Part shown: piece after piece, positions 15,356-24,828 of the stretch
Position numbering within the stretch: position 1 is the first letter of the stretch
Layout: every line of letters starts with the position of its first letter
Virus record (IMG/VR): IMGVR_UViG_3300044701_003269
Location: 1-64,000 of that record
Length of the DNA: 64,000 bases
Source of the DNA: a virus
Strand: one strand, 5' to 3'
Notes under the pieces: generated by a model
What the model saw: only the letters and a program-made list of their open reading frames with translations
What the model was told of the DNA's origin: nothing
Databases searched by the model: none
Program-made: the position numbers and the translations under genes

Positions 15356-15571
15356 ATGACTCTTACAGCAAAATTCAAGAAAGACATCCAAACTCTTCGT
15401 GGTGCAGCTAACGGCGATTTCTACCTTGATGTAAAGAATCCGAAACTATACAAAAAGGTTCGTCGGTATTATGAAAGTGAAGGCGTAGTATTTTCTGGAG
15501 ATCCTTTGGATGATTATGAAATGCTTATGGAATATGTCTTCCAAGATCTTGAATCCGTTGAGGTTGCGTGA
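15356..15571 (+). CDS. Small conserved cyanophage protein, 71 aa
   Basis: ATG 15356 is about 16 bases after the predicted promoter start. The product (MTLTAKFKKDIQTLRGAAN at the N-terminus, then DFYLDVKNPKLYKKVRRYYE) resembles a short family common in cyanophages. Function unknown. TGATG overlap with the next gene. Confidence 0.65.
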   Translation: MTLTAKFKKDIQTLRGAANGDFYLDVKNPKLYKKVRRYYESEGVVFSGDPLDDYEMLMEYVFQDLESVEVA

Positions 15572-15828
15572 TGAACGTAACCAGGAAACCAAATATTCTT
15601 ATGGAACGTTTTCCTTATCGTTATGTCCAAGTTGGCACCTTGGAAATTAATGGTAAACCTGATTGTCGTATTCAAAAAGCAGACTCTTATACTGGACGAT
15701 ATCGAGATATGTATCTCTGCGATAATGAAATGCAGTTGATGACTGCTATGGAAGACTTTAATTATACTCTTTGGTTAGATCCAGAAAGAGTTCCTTGTTA
15801 TGTAAAAGACGATGAGGATGATGAGTAA
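15571..15828 (+). CDS. Small hypothetical protein, 85 aa
   Basis: The ATG overlaps the upstream stop. The product has many aromatic residues and an acidic C-terminal tail; no domain is recognised. Confidence 0.55.
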   Translation: MNVTRKPNILMERFPYRYVQVGTLEINGKPDCRIQKADSYTGRYRDMYLCDNEMQLMTAMEDFNYTLWLDPERVPCYVKDDEDDE

Positions 15829-15876
15829 ATAGTCACGGATGGACTTTAACAGCACTGGTCGGGAGCAAACCCCTTT

Positions 15877-16104
15877 ATGGCAAAGTCTAATGTATGCAGA
15901 TACATTGGTAATATTCTTCTCTTATCAGGATATTTTTTCCTGCTATGGGGAGACATGAAGATTGGATTATTTGTAAAATGTATAGGGAACATCTTTGTTG
16001 TTCCTTTTGCAATCAAATATAAGTTCTGGGACATTCTCTTTTTATGTGGTTTCTATGCTGCTATTGAAGTGCCAAAACTAATCCAACTTTTCCTAGTTAA
16101 GTAA
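15877..16104 (+). CDS. Hydrophobic membrane protein, 75 aa
   Basis: Several hydrophobic segments (about residues 9-24, 30-45, 50-72) suggest two or three membrane spans. No clear ribosome binding site. Function unknown. Confidence 0.5.
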   Translation: MAKSNVCRYIGNILLLSGYFFLLWGDMKIGLFVKCIGNIFVVPFAIKYKFWDILFLCGFYAAIEVPKLIQLFLVK

Positions 16105-16240
16105 AACTAGGTGGTGGAGTCAAGTATGACCCTATTAGGTTTCTTGCTTCCTTAAAAAGCAAGTGGTGCGGATGGGACTCTCTCCCGCCTGGTTTCCAAT
16201 TTCCAGTCAAAGAATTGGTGGCGAGCCTGAATAAATTTGA
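16105..16240 (+). ncRNA. Unexplained hairpin-rich segment
   Basis: No convincing gene start lies here. Three hairpins are visible: CTTGCTT with AAGCAAG, GGGA with TCCC around CTCTC, and CCAATT with AATTGG. A strong terminator follows at 16241. One frame stays open without a start codon, so a decayed gene is the alternative to a structured RNA. Confidence 0.35.
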
Positions 16241-16270
16241 AGATGGGTTGCATAAACCCATCTTTTTTTG
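16241..16270 (+). terminator. Strong terminator before the sugar cassette
   Basis: AGATGGGTT (16241-16249) pairs with AACCCATCT (16255-16263) and is followed by T7. A TATAAT at 16271-16276 lies 17 bases after TTGCAT in the loop, a weak promoter-like arrangement. Confidence 0.88.
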
Positions 16271-16302
16271 TATAATATATAAAAAGAGTTTTAATGTAAT
16301 CT

Positions 16303-17361
16303 ATGAGTGATTATAAGAAGACGGCACTTGTGCTTGGTGCTGGTGGCTTTATTGGAAGTCATATGGTAAAGAGACTACGTTCTGAAGGTTACTGGGTTCG
16401 TGGTGTTGACCTTAAGATTCCAGAGTATTCTGAATCAGAAGCACATGAATTCATTACGGGTGACCTTAGAGACCTTTCTTTTGTAGAAAGAACAGTACAA
16501 TATAAAGGTCCTTATTGCAATTTTTATAACTTTGTTCCATCAAAGTATATTGAAACATTTGATGAGATCTATCAGTTTGCTGCTGATATGGGTGGTGCGG
16601 GATTTGTTTTTACTGGCGAGAATGATGCTGACATTATGCATAACTCAGCAACTATTAATTTGAATGTACTTGAGTCTCAACGTAAGTTGAATGACTTCAA
16701 AGGAACAAATAAAACTAAAATCTTTTATTCTGGATCTGCTTGCATGTATCCAGAGCACAATCAATTAGACCCAGAAAATCCAGATTGCCGTGAAGAATCA
16801 GCATACCCAGCTAACCCAGATTCTGAATATGGTTGGGAGAAACTGTTCTCAGAGCGGTTGTTTTTCGCTTATTCTCGTAATTATGGGATCCCTGTTCGGG
16901 TTGCTAGGTATCATAATATCTTTGGACCAGAGGGAACTTGGGAAGGGGGCAGAGAAAAAGCACCAGCAGCAATCTGTCGCAAAGTTGCCTATCTTCCTGA
17001 GGAGGGAGGATCCATCGAGGTGTGGGGAGATGGCTTACAAACTCGTTCCTTCTTGTATATTGATGAATGCATCGAAGCAACCCGCCGAATGATGGATTCT
17101 GATTTCCAAGGGCCAGTTAATATTGGTTCTGAGGAAATGGTAACTATCAACCAACTTGTTGATACTGCTGCAAAGGTTGCTGGTAAGAATGTAGAGAAGA
17201 ACCACATTGATGGTCCTCTTGGAGTTCGTGGCCGTAATTCAAACAATGATCTTATCCGTGAGAAACTTGGTTGGGATTATTCTCAAACTCTAGAAGAAGG
17301 AATTCGTAAGACTTACAATTGGATTTCTGAACAAATCAAAGGAGAAAAAACTAGTGATTGA
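16303..17361 (+). CDS. GDP-mannose 3,5-epimerase-like NAD-dependent epimerase
   Basis: The 352-aa short-chain dehydrogenase/reductase-type enzyme has the NAD motif GAGGFIGSH (13-20). It follows the plant-type GDP-mannose 3,5-epimerase pattern: QFAADMGG, SGSACMYPE with Cys147, the Tyr176-x3-Lys180 pair in YGWEK, and GGREKAPAA. It would act on a nucleotide sugar in the cytoplasm and opens the glycan cassette. The exact substrate is inferred. The end overlaps the next gene by 8 bases. Confidence 0.88.
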   Translation: MSDYKKTALVLGAGGFIGSHMVKRLRSEGYWVRGVDLKIPEYSESEAHEFITGDLRDLSFVERTVQYKGPYCNFYNFVPSKYIETFDEIYQFAADMGGAGFVFTGENDADIMHNSATINLNVLESQRKLNDFKGTNKTKIFYSGSACMYPEHNQLDPENPDCREESAYPANPDSEYGWEKLFSERLFFAYSRNYGIPVRVARYHNIFGPEGTWEGGREKAPAAICRKVAYLPEEGGSIEVWGDGLQTRSFLYIDECIEATRRMMDSDFQGPVNIGSEEMVTINQLVDTAAKVAGKNVEKNHIDGPLGVRGRNSNNDLIREKLGWDYSQTLEEGIRKTYNWISEQIKGEKTSD

Positions 17362-17890
17362 TTTTAAACAAGAATATATTGATTTTTGCAATTTGCAACC
17401 ATCGGATATTAATGAACATTTACCTACATTGTATGAATACGCTAAAAAGTGTAATCATGTAACTGAAATGGGTGTTAGAGGTGGAAATAGCTCTAGAGCA
17501 TTTTTGTATGCAAATCCAAAACGATACATTGCCTATGATTTAGAATTATTTGATAGAGTTATCGAATTATTTGAACATTCGCAACAACTGGGGAATGATC
17601 ACCATTATGTAAAAGCTGATGTCTTAGAAATTGAAATAGAAGAGACTGACCTTTTGTTCATTGATACAATGCATATTTACGAACAACTTAGAAATGAATT
17701 AGAGCTTCATGCGGGCAAAGTTAAAAAATATATTGCATTCCATGATACTGAAACTTTTGGTAGGGTAGGTGAGATTGGTGGTAAAGGACTTCTATATGCA
17801 ATTGAAGAATTTTTGGAAGAAAATGATAATTGGAAAATAGTTCATGATGCAAAAAATAATAATGGACTTATGATAATTGAGAAAATCTAA
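17354..17890 (+). CDS. SAM-dependent methyltransferase-like protein, GTG start
   Basis: The 178-aa product has the SAM-site-like VTEMGVRGGNSS and later YIAYDLE and LLFIDTMH, typical of class I methyltransferases of the family-24/CmcI-like group. GTG 17354 has AGGAG at 17340-17344 upstream and overlaps the epimerase stop. It may methylate a sugar. DNA is AT-rich like the rest of the cassette. Confidence 0.68.
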   Translation: MIDFKQEYIDFCNLQPSDINEHLPTLYEYAKKCNHVTEMGVRGGNSSRAFLYANPKRYIAYDLELFDRVIELFEHSQQLGNDHHYVKADVLEIEIEETDLLFIDTMHIYEQLRNELELHAGKVKKYIAFHDTETFGRVGEIGGKGLLYAIEEFLEENDNWKIVHDAKNNNGLMIIEKI

Positions 17891-17902
17891 GGTACAGGTT
17901 AT

Positions 17903-18757
17903 ATGAAATTGAGAAATTGTAAGTACATCTGCTCAACAGGTGGAAAAAGAGATGGTGAAGATATAGTAGAAAATTTAAATGTATTGGAAAACCATTGGGA
18001 TTGTGGATTTTATTCAAATCATACCCAAACATTTTTATCGTTATTAATTTTATCCTCTCATGGCATTGTTCCAGACAAGATAGATTACTCGAATGGATTT
18101 AAATGCTTTGCTCCAGAGGCAGAAAAAAATCTTGATATTTATTCTGACTTCTGTAAAATTGATGAAAGTCAACAAATTCCATTATACCAAAATATTTTTA
18201 TCCCAGATGAAAATAGAAAAGACTTTGGAAACTATCAGTTTCCAATATACAATCCTATTGTAAAAAGATTCTTTTCTCCCAGTGAAACCATTGAAAATAG
18301 AAAAAAAGAATTGGTAGAAAAATATAAAATAAATTTTTCAAAAACAATTTCTGTTTTGTATAGAGGAACTGATAAGTGGACAGAGGTAAGACTTGCCCCA
18401 GCTGAGCATTATTTGAGTGCAGTTCAACAAATATTGGATCAAACGGATGCTGAAAAGGTATTAATCCAAACCGATCAAACTCAAGTTTTAGAATTCTTCA
18501 AGGAAAAATTGGGTGACAAGGTAATTCATTTTGAAGAAACACCATCTACTTCAGGATCTAAAGCTATGAATGCTGTAATGTCCGAGTCTGATAAAAGTCA
18601 AATTGATTGGATGCAGTGGTTTGATGCTGCATTGAGATGTGTTTCTGAGAGTGCTTATTTGGTAAATCATACGGGCAATTGTGGACTGTGGGCAAATCTT
18701 TATCGGGGAAATGTAAACAATGTTTTTCAATTTAGTCAGTTTGGAGTTCTAGATTAA
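17903..18757 (+). CDS. Fucosyltransferase-fold-like glycosyltransferase
   Basis: The 284-aa product has SVLYRGTDKWTEV near residue 150, like the HxRRTDK nucleotide-sugar motif of alpha-1,6-fucosyltransferase/NodZ-type enzymes, then VLIQTDQTQVLEFF and a C-terminal VNHTGNCGLWANL. A related motif occurs in the gene at 23269. Donor and acceptor are unknown. Confidence 0.6.
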   Translation: MKLRNCKYICSTGGKRDGEDIVENLNVLENHWDCGFYSNHTQTFLSLLILSSHGIVPDKIDYSNGFKCFAPEAEKNLDIYSDFCKIDESQQIPLYQNIFIPDENRKDFGNYQFPIYNPIVKRFFSPSETIENRKKELVEKYKINFSKTISVLYRGTDKWTEVRLAPAEHYLSAVQQILDQTDAEKVLIQTDQTQVLEFFKEKLGDKVIHFEETPSTSGSKAMNAVMSESDKSQIDWMQWFDAALRCVSESAYLVNHTGNCGLWANLYRGNVNNVFQFSQFGVLD

Positions 18758-18758
18758 A

Positions 18759-19583
18759 ATGAAAAAAATACCCGATTTAGTTTTTCATCATCACACCTCA
18801 TTAGGGGATCATTTTATTTGTAACGGAATTGTTCATACTTATGCAGAACAATTGTGTGATAGGTTACATCTACCATGTCATCACAGATATTATGAAACCA
18901 TTTCATGTCTTTATCAGGACTTTGAAAATATTATTGTTCACTCATTTGATGATGATTGGCCTACCCTAGAACAGGAAATGTTTCCTTGGGCTCAAAAAAA
19001 TGGATGGCCAGTTACTAGAATAGGATTCGAAAATGTTTACTACAGAAACATACACAGAGTAAATTTACCACCAGAATATGTTTCAATTAATTTTGATAGG
19101 CAATTTTATGAGCAAGCTAATATTCTTTTTAGTGAAAGGTATAACAAATTTAGATTTCCTCAAAACATTGAAGGTTGTGAAGAATTGTATGCTAAATTGA
19201 CAGAAGGCGAAACCGAGTATATAATTGTACATAGAAATTCTAGCGCTGCTGGAGGAAAATCTACAGCTAAAGACCATTTGTTAAAAAAAGGATATGATAT
19301 CGATCTCTACAGTTGGAGAAAAGATAATGATTCTAATCTGAAGGTTGTTGAAATTCAAATGGGACAAACTTCAAATATGTTGGCATATATGAAGTTAATT
19401 GAAAACGCAAAGGAAATACATTGTATTAATAGTAGTTTCTTCTGTTTAGTTGATAGTGTATGTACCAAAATCAAAGCAAAACTTTTTTATCATGATATCC
19501 GCATTAATAATATAACGCAAATTAATTGCTGGACTACTGGAGGAAATCGTTGGACTGTTGTTGATTATCCCTATAAAAAATAA
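18759..19583 (+). CDS. Putative glycosyltransferase-like protein
   Basis: The 274-aa product begins with a HHHTSLGDHFICNGIV segment similar to the GD motif of GT-B heptosyltransferase-like folds, and has EIHCINSSFFCLVDS near the C-terminus. The evidence for glycosyl transfer is mainly the fold pattern and the cassette context. Confidence 0.45.
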   Translation: MKKIPDLVFHHHTSLGDHFICNGIVHTYAEQLCDRLHLPCHHRYYETISCLYQDFENIIVHSFDDDWPTLEQEMFPWAQKNGWPVTRIGFENVYYRNIHRVNLPPEYVSINFDRQFYEQANILFSERYNKFRFPQNIEGCEELYAKLTEGETEYIIVHRNSSAAGGKSTAKDHLLKKGYDIDLYSWRKDNDSNLKVVEIQMGQTSNMLAYMKLIENAKEIHCINSSFFCLVDSVCTKIKAKLFYHDIRINNITQINCWTTGGNRWTVVDYPYKK

Positions 19584-19588
19584 TAAAA

Positions 19589-20077
19589 ATGGAATTAATT
19601 AAATTTGAAAATACTGATTACCTAAAATTTCAATCATTGGGAAATGCCTCACAATTCGCAATTCCTTTTGCGAAACAAGTATGTTTTGGCGAAGGGTATG
19701 ATATTGGATGTATGAAAATAGAATGGTCTCTTCCGGGATCTATTCCAATTGATTTGGAATTTGATGATCCTTGGGATGCTAATAATTTGCCAGACAAACA
19801 AGTTGATTATATTTTTTCTAGTCATTGTTTGGAGCATGTTCCTGATTGGGTTTTTACTCTAGATTATTGGTATGATAAATTAGTTTCTGGTGGAATTTTG
19901 TTTTTATATCTTCCTGATTTTAGTCAAAGATATTGGAGACCTTGGAACAATAAAAAACATAAACATGTTTTTACTCCTGAAATAATTTCTGAATATTTAA
20001 AATACAAAAAATATAAAAATATTTTTGTTTCAGGAATTGACTTAAATAATTCTTTTATGTGTGTATGCGAAAAATGA
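19589..20077 (+). CDS. Class I SAM-dependent methyltransferase
   Basis: The 162-aa product shows YDIGCMK, then YIFSSHCLEHVPDW (the motif of Methyltransf_11-type enzymes) and GGILFLYLPD. It is short and lacks a long C-terminus. It probably modifies a sugar or lipid. It overlaps the next gene as ATGA. Confidence 0.75.
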   Translation: MELIKFENTDYLKFQSLGNASQFAIPFAKQVCFGEGYDIGCMKIEWSLPGSIPIDLEFDDPWDANNLPDKQVDYIFSSHCLEHVPDWVFTLDYWYDKLVSGGILFLYLPDFSQRYWRPWNNKKHKHVFTPEIISEYLKYKKYKNIFVSGIDLNNSFMCVCEK

Positions 20078-20952
20078 AAAAAGTAGCAGCTGTAACTTGG
20101 TGTACTGATGATTATGCAGTATATTTAAAACCAGAAAAATTAAAAAAATCAATCAATTATTTTCACCCAGAGATTGATTTTTATATTGTAGACTCCGAAC
20201 AAACTGAAAAAATAAAACAAGAAAATCCTTGGTTGGTATCAGATAAAGTTAAATGCCAGGACTGGATAAAAGTACTTGCATGTCTTCCTTATGTTGAAGA
20301 CTATGATATGGTTATTCTTTTAGATTCTGACTGTATTTGTACTGGAAGTCTTGATAAAGTTATTGAGTCTGACAAAGAACTTATTGGTGTTAGAAATAAT
20401 AATTTTTATGGTAAAGCAGGTGCAGCACAACCATGCACTGTTCCTTTTTATGAACCATATGGTGATGGTGGAATAATTGGCGGAAGTGATTTCGTTAATG
20501 CTGGATTTGTTGCATCAAATGATAAGCAATTTTGGTATGAATGGGGAGATTTTAATAAATTTGTAGCAGAACAAAGTGACTGTAGAACTTTTACTTTTAG
20601 ACCTTGGCCTTTAATTAGAAACGAGCAAGATACTTGGAATCATATTTTTCATGCCAAAGACAAGTATACAAGCGAAATTATTGACAGAGAAGGAAGTGGT
20701 GTTACTTATGGTATAATTAATGCTTGGGGAGAAATTGATCATTGGGAAAGTTGGAAAAAATTATACGTAAAAGATAATCAAATTTTTATTGATCACCCAG
20801 TTACTGGAGAACCATTGAGAACTAGTTTCCTTCATGGTGCTGGAGTTGGAACTATGGAAACAATTAAACCATTGGGAGATCAATATCAATGGATCTATAG
20901 TATTGTTCCTGAAGAAGTTTCTGATTATATCCGTTCTATTGTAGAAGATTAA
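20074..20952 (+). CDS. GT8-like nucleotide-sugar transferase
   Basis: The 292-aa product has a Rossmann-type N-terminus (VAAVTWCTDDYAVYL) and a DxD metal motif in VILLDSDCI (about 90), then NAGFVASND and FLHGAG, as in GT-A enzymes of the GT8 type. ATG 20074 (ATGA overlap) is preferred to in-frame GTG or ATG codons upstream. Confidence 0.7.
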   Translation: MKKVAAVTWCTDDYAVYLKPEKLKKSINYFHPEIDFYIVDSEQTEKIKQENPWLVSDKVKCQDWIKVLACLPYVEDYDMVILLDSDCICTGSLDKVIESDKELIGVRNNNFYGKAGAAQPCTVPFYEPYGDGGIIGGSDFVNAGFVASNDKQFWYEWGDFNKFVAEQSDCRTFTFRPWPLIRNEQDTWNHIFHAKDKYTSEIIDREGSGVTYGIINAWGEIDHWESWKKLYVKDNQIFIDHPVTGEPLRTSFLHGAGVGTMETIKPLGDQYQWIYSIVPEEVSDYIRSIVED

Positions 20953-20956
20953 AAAA

Positions 20957-21514
20957 ATGTTTGGCCAAAATGAAACTGTAAAAATTGATATAGTCCACGC
21001 AAATATTATTGGTGGATTGGTTGCTTCCGCAAAACCAGATAATATTTTGGAACTTGGCATTGGTGGCGGTAGGTCTACTGATCAAATTCTAAGTTCAATT
21101 GAATTTAATCAAAACAATCCAAAGTATACTCTTGTTGATAATTGGTATGATTTTGGATTTACTATGCCAAGTGAAGTAAAAGAAAAATATTCTGAAAAAA
21201 TTAATATAGTAACATCGGATGAAAAAGAATTTATTTTTTCAACAAAAGATAAGTATGATTTTATAATGTCCGATGCTGATCATCACCATACTAATGAATG
21301 GTTTGAGTATGTTTACAATGAATTACTACTCCCCGAAGGTATTTTGATTTATCACGATGTAAATATTTTTCCAGAAATTGAAGGAAACTTCCCAAATTTG
21401 GTAGAGATTTTAGATAAGTGTAAGAAACAAAATATTCATCACAAACTCTTTAATAAATCTACACTCCCCTATGAAAGATGTTATAGAGGATTATTAGTTA
21501 TTTTTAAGCATTGA
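20957..21514 (+). CDS. SAM-dependent methyltransferase-like protein
   Basis: The 185-aa product has ILELGIGGGRST (SAM binding), KYDFIMSDADHHH and ILIYHDVN, a pattern shared with the methyltransferase at 17354. They may be distant paralogues. Confidence 0.7.
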   Translation: MFGQNETVKIDIVHANIIGGLVASAKPDNILELGIGGGRSTDQILSSIEFNQNNPKYTLVDNWYDFGFTMPSEVKEKYSEKINIVTSDEKEFIFSTKDKYDFIMSDADHHHTNEWFEYVYNELLLPEGILIYHDVNIFPEIEGNFPNLVEILDKCKKQNIHHKLFNKSTLPYERCYRGLLVIFKH

Positions 21515-21515
21515 T

Positions 21516-21914
21516 ATGAATATTTTTGTGAACGGAACATTCGATATTCTACATAGAGGTCACTTAGAACTTTTGAACTACGCAAAAAGTCTAGGTGACT
21601 ATTTGTGTGTGGGTATTGATACGGATGACAGAGTGAGGGAAAAGAAAGGTCCTACAAGACCTATACATAGTCAAGAAGAAAGGAAATTTTTTCTAGAAAA
21701 TTTAAAAGCAGTAGATGAGGTAAAACTCTTTTCGAGTGATGAAGAACTTGAGGGATTGGTAAAATCGTTCAAACCTGATATAATGGTTGTAGGTTCTGAT
21801 TGGAAAGATAAATCTGTTATAGGTTCTTATTATGCTGCAAAACTAATATTCTTTGACCGTATAGGTGATTATGCCACAACAAAAACCATACAAGATATTA
21901 TTAATCGGAGATAG
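21516..21914 (+). CDS. HldE C-domain-like nucleotidyltransferase
   Basis: The 132-aa enzyme has the cytidylyltransferase HxGH motif in NGTFDILHRGHLELL and the family's GPTRPIHSQEER and VVGSDWKDKS. It resembles the adenylyltransferase half of HldE (RfaE), which converts heptose-1-phosphate to ADP-heptose; glycerol-3-phosphate cytidylyltransferase is the alternative. The kinase half is encoded just downstream with a 44-base overlap. Confidence 0.82.
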   Translation: MNIFVNGTFDILHRGHLELLNYAKSLGDYLCVGIDTDDRVREKKGPTRPIHSQEERKFFLENLKAVDEVKLFSSDEELEGLVKSFKPDIMVVGSDWKDKSVIGSYYAAKLIFFDRIGDYATTKTIQDIINRR

Positions 21915-22620
21915 TTGCGTTGATGAATATGTCTATGGAACTTGTGAAAGATTAAATCCAGAAGCCCCAGTGCCTATTTTAAAGTTTGGTAGAAAGGAAA
22001 CCAAAAATGGTATGGCATGGAATGTTAGGAATAATCTTCTGGCATTTGGTATGGAAGTTTACATGCTAACCAATAAGGAAAGAATAATCAAAACAAGATA
22101 TATTGACGAAAAGTATAACCAACAAATACTTAGAGTTGATGTTGAAGATAATGTTTCTCCTATGGATTATGAAATACCTGATGAGGAATACGATGCAATT
22201 GTAATATCAGATTATGATAAAGGTTTTATAACACAAGAAAAATTATTTGAAATTGTTTCTAATTCTAATTTTCCAGTATTTGTTGATAGTAAGAAAACAA
22301 TTCTTCCTGAAAGTAATTGTTTTATTAAAATCAATGATAATGAATCAAAACTTTTAAAAAGTAAAAATGATAATTTAATTATTACTAGGGGATCTGCGGG
22401 TGCTGAATATAATGGTGTGTTATATCCAGGAGAAAAGGTAAGTATTTTTGATGTAGTTGGAGCAGGTGATACCTTTTTATCTGCATTGGTTTACTTTTAT
22501 CTTGAATGTGGTACAATAGAAAAAGCAATTCCTTATGCCAACAAGGCTGCATCTATTGCTGTTTCTAATTTTGGAACTTACGTTTTAACTGAAGAGGATA
22601 TAAATGCAATATGTAATTGA
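21871..22620 (+). CDS. HldE N-domain-like PfkB sugar kinase
   Basis: The 250-aa kinase has IGDSCVDEYVYG, LNPEAPVPILK and the PfkB catalytic DVVGAGDTFLSAL, close to the kinase half of HldE, which phosphorylates heptose-7-phosphate. In E. coli the kinase is N-terminal and fused to the transferase; here the order is reversed and the halves are separate overlapping genes. ATG 21871 with TAGG upstream is chosen over GTG 21865. Confidence 0.85.
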   Translation: MPQQKPYKILLIGDSCVDEYVYGTCERLNPEAPVPILKFGRKETKNGMAWNVRNNLLAFGMEVYMLTNKERIIKTRYIDEKYNQQILRVDVEDNVSPMDYEIPDEEYDAIVISDYDKGFITQEKLFEIVSNSNFPVFVDSKKTILPESNCFIKINDNESKLLKSKNDNLIITRGSAGAEYNGVLYPGEKVSIFDVVGAGDTFLSALVYFYLECGTIEKAIPYANKAASIAVSNFGTYVLTEEDINAICN

Positions 22621-22930
22621 TATTGACGGAACAATTTGCGAAAACGGTGATTGTTCGTCTTGTAAATATGAAGGAAGTTCTCCTCTTTTAGAGCGAATTG
22701 ATAAAATTAATAAATTGTATGATGAAGGGCATGTGATTAAATACTTTACTGCTCGCGGTATGGGGAGATATGATGATAATGCAACCAAAGCAAAAGAAAA
22801 GTTTTATGCATTAACAAAAATGCAATTAGATTTATGGGGATGCAAATACCACGAACTTATACTAGGAAAACCTTCTGGAGATATCTACATAGACGATAAA
22901 GGAATAAATGCAAATGACTTCTTCAATTAA
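22604..22930 (+). CDS. Small HAD-family phosphatase
   Basis: The 108-aa protein has the HAD motifs DIDGTI (nucleophile Asp), FTARG and IDDKG, but is much shorter than GmhB. It fits a sugar-phosphate phosphatase step between the kinase and the nucleotidyltransferase. It overlaps the kinase gene by 17 bases and the next gene by 23. Confidence 0.75.
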   Translation: MQYVIDIDGTICENGDCSSCKYEGSSPLLERIDKINKLYDEGHVIKYFTARGMGRYDDNATKAKEKFYALTKMQLDLWGCKYHELILGKPSGDIYIDDKGINANDFFN

Positions 22931-23267
22931 ATATGTTCCCAAAGGATGGGGATATGAGAAATGGATCGTGAATAAAAAAGAATACTGTGGAAAACTTCTT
23001 TTCTTTCAAAAAGGTAAAAGGTGTTCTTGGCATTATCACAAACTTAAGGACGAAACATTTTATTTACAATCGGGCAAAATGATGCTATATTATTCTGATG
23101 AGGATGATATTTCATCGGCAAAAACTTTAGTATTAAATTCTGGAGATAACTTTTATGTTTATCCAGGCCTTAGACATCAAATGATTGCTTTAGAAGATAG
23201 TGATTTATTTGAGTTCTCGACGGAACATTTTGATGAAGACAGTTATCGTGTAATTAAAGGAGATTAA
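22908..23267 (+). CDS. Cupin-fold sugar enzyme-like protein
   Basis: The 119-aa single cupin has GKRCSWHYHKLKDETFYLQSGK and YVYPGLRHQM, the two cupin metal-binding motifs, as in the C-terminal domain of mannose-6-phosphate isomerase type II. AAGGA upstream supports ATG 22908. It probably acts on a phosphosugar or nucleotide sugar. Confidence 0.75.
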   Translation: MQMTSSIKYVPKGWGYEKWIVNKKEYCGKLLFFQKGKRCSWHYHKLKDETFYLQSGKMMLYYSDEDDISSAKTLVLNSGDNFYVYPGLRHQMIALEDSDLFEFSTEHFDEDSYRVIKGD

Positions 23268-23268
23268 A

Positions 23269-24828
23269 ATGAGTTTTGAAATTAGATTTATAGAAGGTCA
23301 GCATAGAGGATTTCTTTCTAACTATCTAACAATATTGACTAGTTTTTATGTTCTTGAAAAAAAAGGATTTGATCTAAACAAGATTTGCATATCCCCATCA
23401 ATGTTTATGTTGTATGGGAATCCTGCAAATTGGTTTGATCCTTCTAGAGTTTCGGATGATGCTAATAAAGTTTTTAATACTCAAGATGGGTGGTATCATC
23501 AATATCCGTGGGCTTCTTATAGAGAATTTGATATAGACAAATATCGTAAGTACTTTCCTTATAATGAGAGAGTTCAAGGCATCATTGATTCTATTGATCG
23601 AAACAAATATAAAAATTCCTTAGGAGTTCATTATAGGGGAACTGATGGTGTAATGCACACTGAATTTGTCAGTGTGGAAAAATATATCGAATCTACCGAG
23701 AAAGAATTTTTGGAAGGAAACTATGATAGTATTTTTATCACCACAGATCAATCCGACGTTATTGATAAGTTTTTAGACTATTTTAAAAAACAACATAACT
23801 TTACTAATTTTTATTTTTATGATCATCAGAGAACTATGAGTAATTCTGGTCTTCATTATTCAATCGAGGCAAGACCTAATGATTTAGCTAGAGTTCTTGC
23901 TGGAGATGAAGTTTTAATTGATGCTCATACTTTATCTATGTGCAAAACAATCATTGGAAAGTCTTCTAATATTACCAACTATGCACGTATCTTGAGTCCT
24001 TATATTGAAATTTTATATCAAGATCTTCATACTAGGAATGACTATGGTGATCATTCTGATTTTAATGAAAAAGGATATTTGGAAAGATTTCCTCAAATTA
24101 GAATGAGAGACATTCAACCTTTTATTTTTAACTGGAACAACCAGTTTGAAAAAACCTGCGCCATTGAAGATGCACTGAAAGAAATTTTTGATGATGTTAC
24201 TGTAATTAACAGCGATGATAATAATACCAGAGAAGGTTGGATTGACTTAGGTGACTCTGCATATTTTACTTCTCAATTTACCAAAGCACTTGAACTTTTT
24301 AAAGACGATAAGAAAGTTCTTCTTCATATTCAAGGTGACACTGAATATGATAAATGGAAAGAACTTGTAAACGATGCAAGAAAGTATTATAATCTTTATG
24401 AATGGGGAGTCTATTCCCCAGATGTAACCAATGTCTGGTATACTCCAGACCAAACAGACATTGAAGGATTGGAATCTGAAGATTCAAATATTAAGATGGT
24501 GGCATGTACTGATGAAACAGTTTGGTTCATTCACAGAGATATAATTAAAGATTTTTATAATAGAAATCTGTCAGAAATTATGACTCCCGAAACCATGAAG
24601 ATGGGATGGGGATGGGATCTCGTAATGAATGCAATTTCTTTCATTATGCAAAGGCCTGTTATTAGAGATTATAACCATCAAATTCAACATGCATTAGGAA
24701 CAAATTACAATAAAGAAACAGCAGGCCAAGAAATGGCAAATTTATGGTCTAATTTGCCGGATGACCTAAAGGAGTGTATTAGTTATATCAAGGGTGATAG
24801 AGAAAAATTAGTAAAATACTTTGAATAA
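23269..24828 (+). CDS. Two-part glycosyltransferase-like protein
   Basis: The 519-aa protein has an N-terminal part with GVHYRGTDGVMHTEFVSVEKY and IFITTDQSDVIDKF, the same fucosyltransferase-like pattern as at 17903. A separate C-terminal part (about 280-519) has an acidic, aromatic-rich sequence that I cannot place in a family. It may be a fusion of two transferases. Confidence 0.6.
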   Translation: MSFEIRFIEGQHRGFLSNYLTILTSFYVLEKKGFDLNKICISPSMFMLYGNPANWFDPSRVSDDANKVFNTQDGWYHQYPWASYREFDIDKYRKYFPYNERVQGIIDSIDRNKYKNSLGVHYRGTDGVMHTEFVSVEKYIESTEKEFLEGNYDSIFITTDQSDVIDKFLDYFKKQHNFTNFYFYDHQRTMSNSGLHYSIEARPNDLARVLAGDEVLIDAHTLSMCKTIIGKSSNITNYARILSPYIEILYQDLHTRNDYGDHSDFNEKGYLERFPQIRMRDIQPFIFNWNNQFEKTCAIEDALKEIFDDVTVINSDDNNTREGWIDLGDSAYFTSQFTKALELFKDDKKVLLHIQGDTEYDKWKELVNDARKYYNLYEWGVYSPDVTNVWYTPDQTDIEGLESEDSNIKMVACTDETVWFIHRDIIKDFYNRNLSEIMTPETMKMGWGWDLVMNAISFIMQRPVIRDYNHQIQHALGTNYNKETAGQEMANLWSNLPDDLKECISYIKGDREKLVKYFE

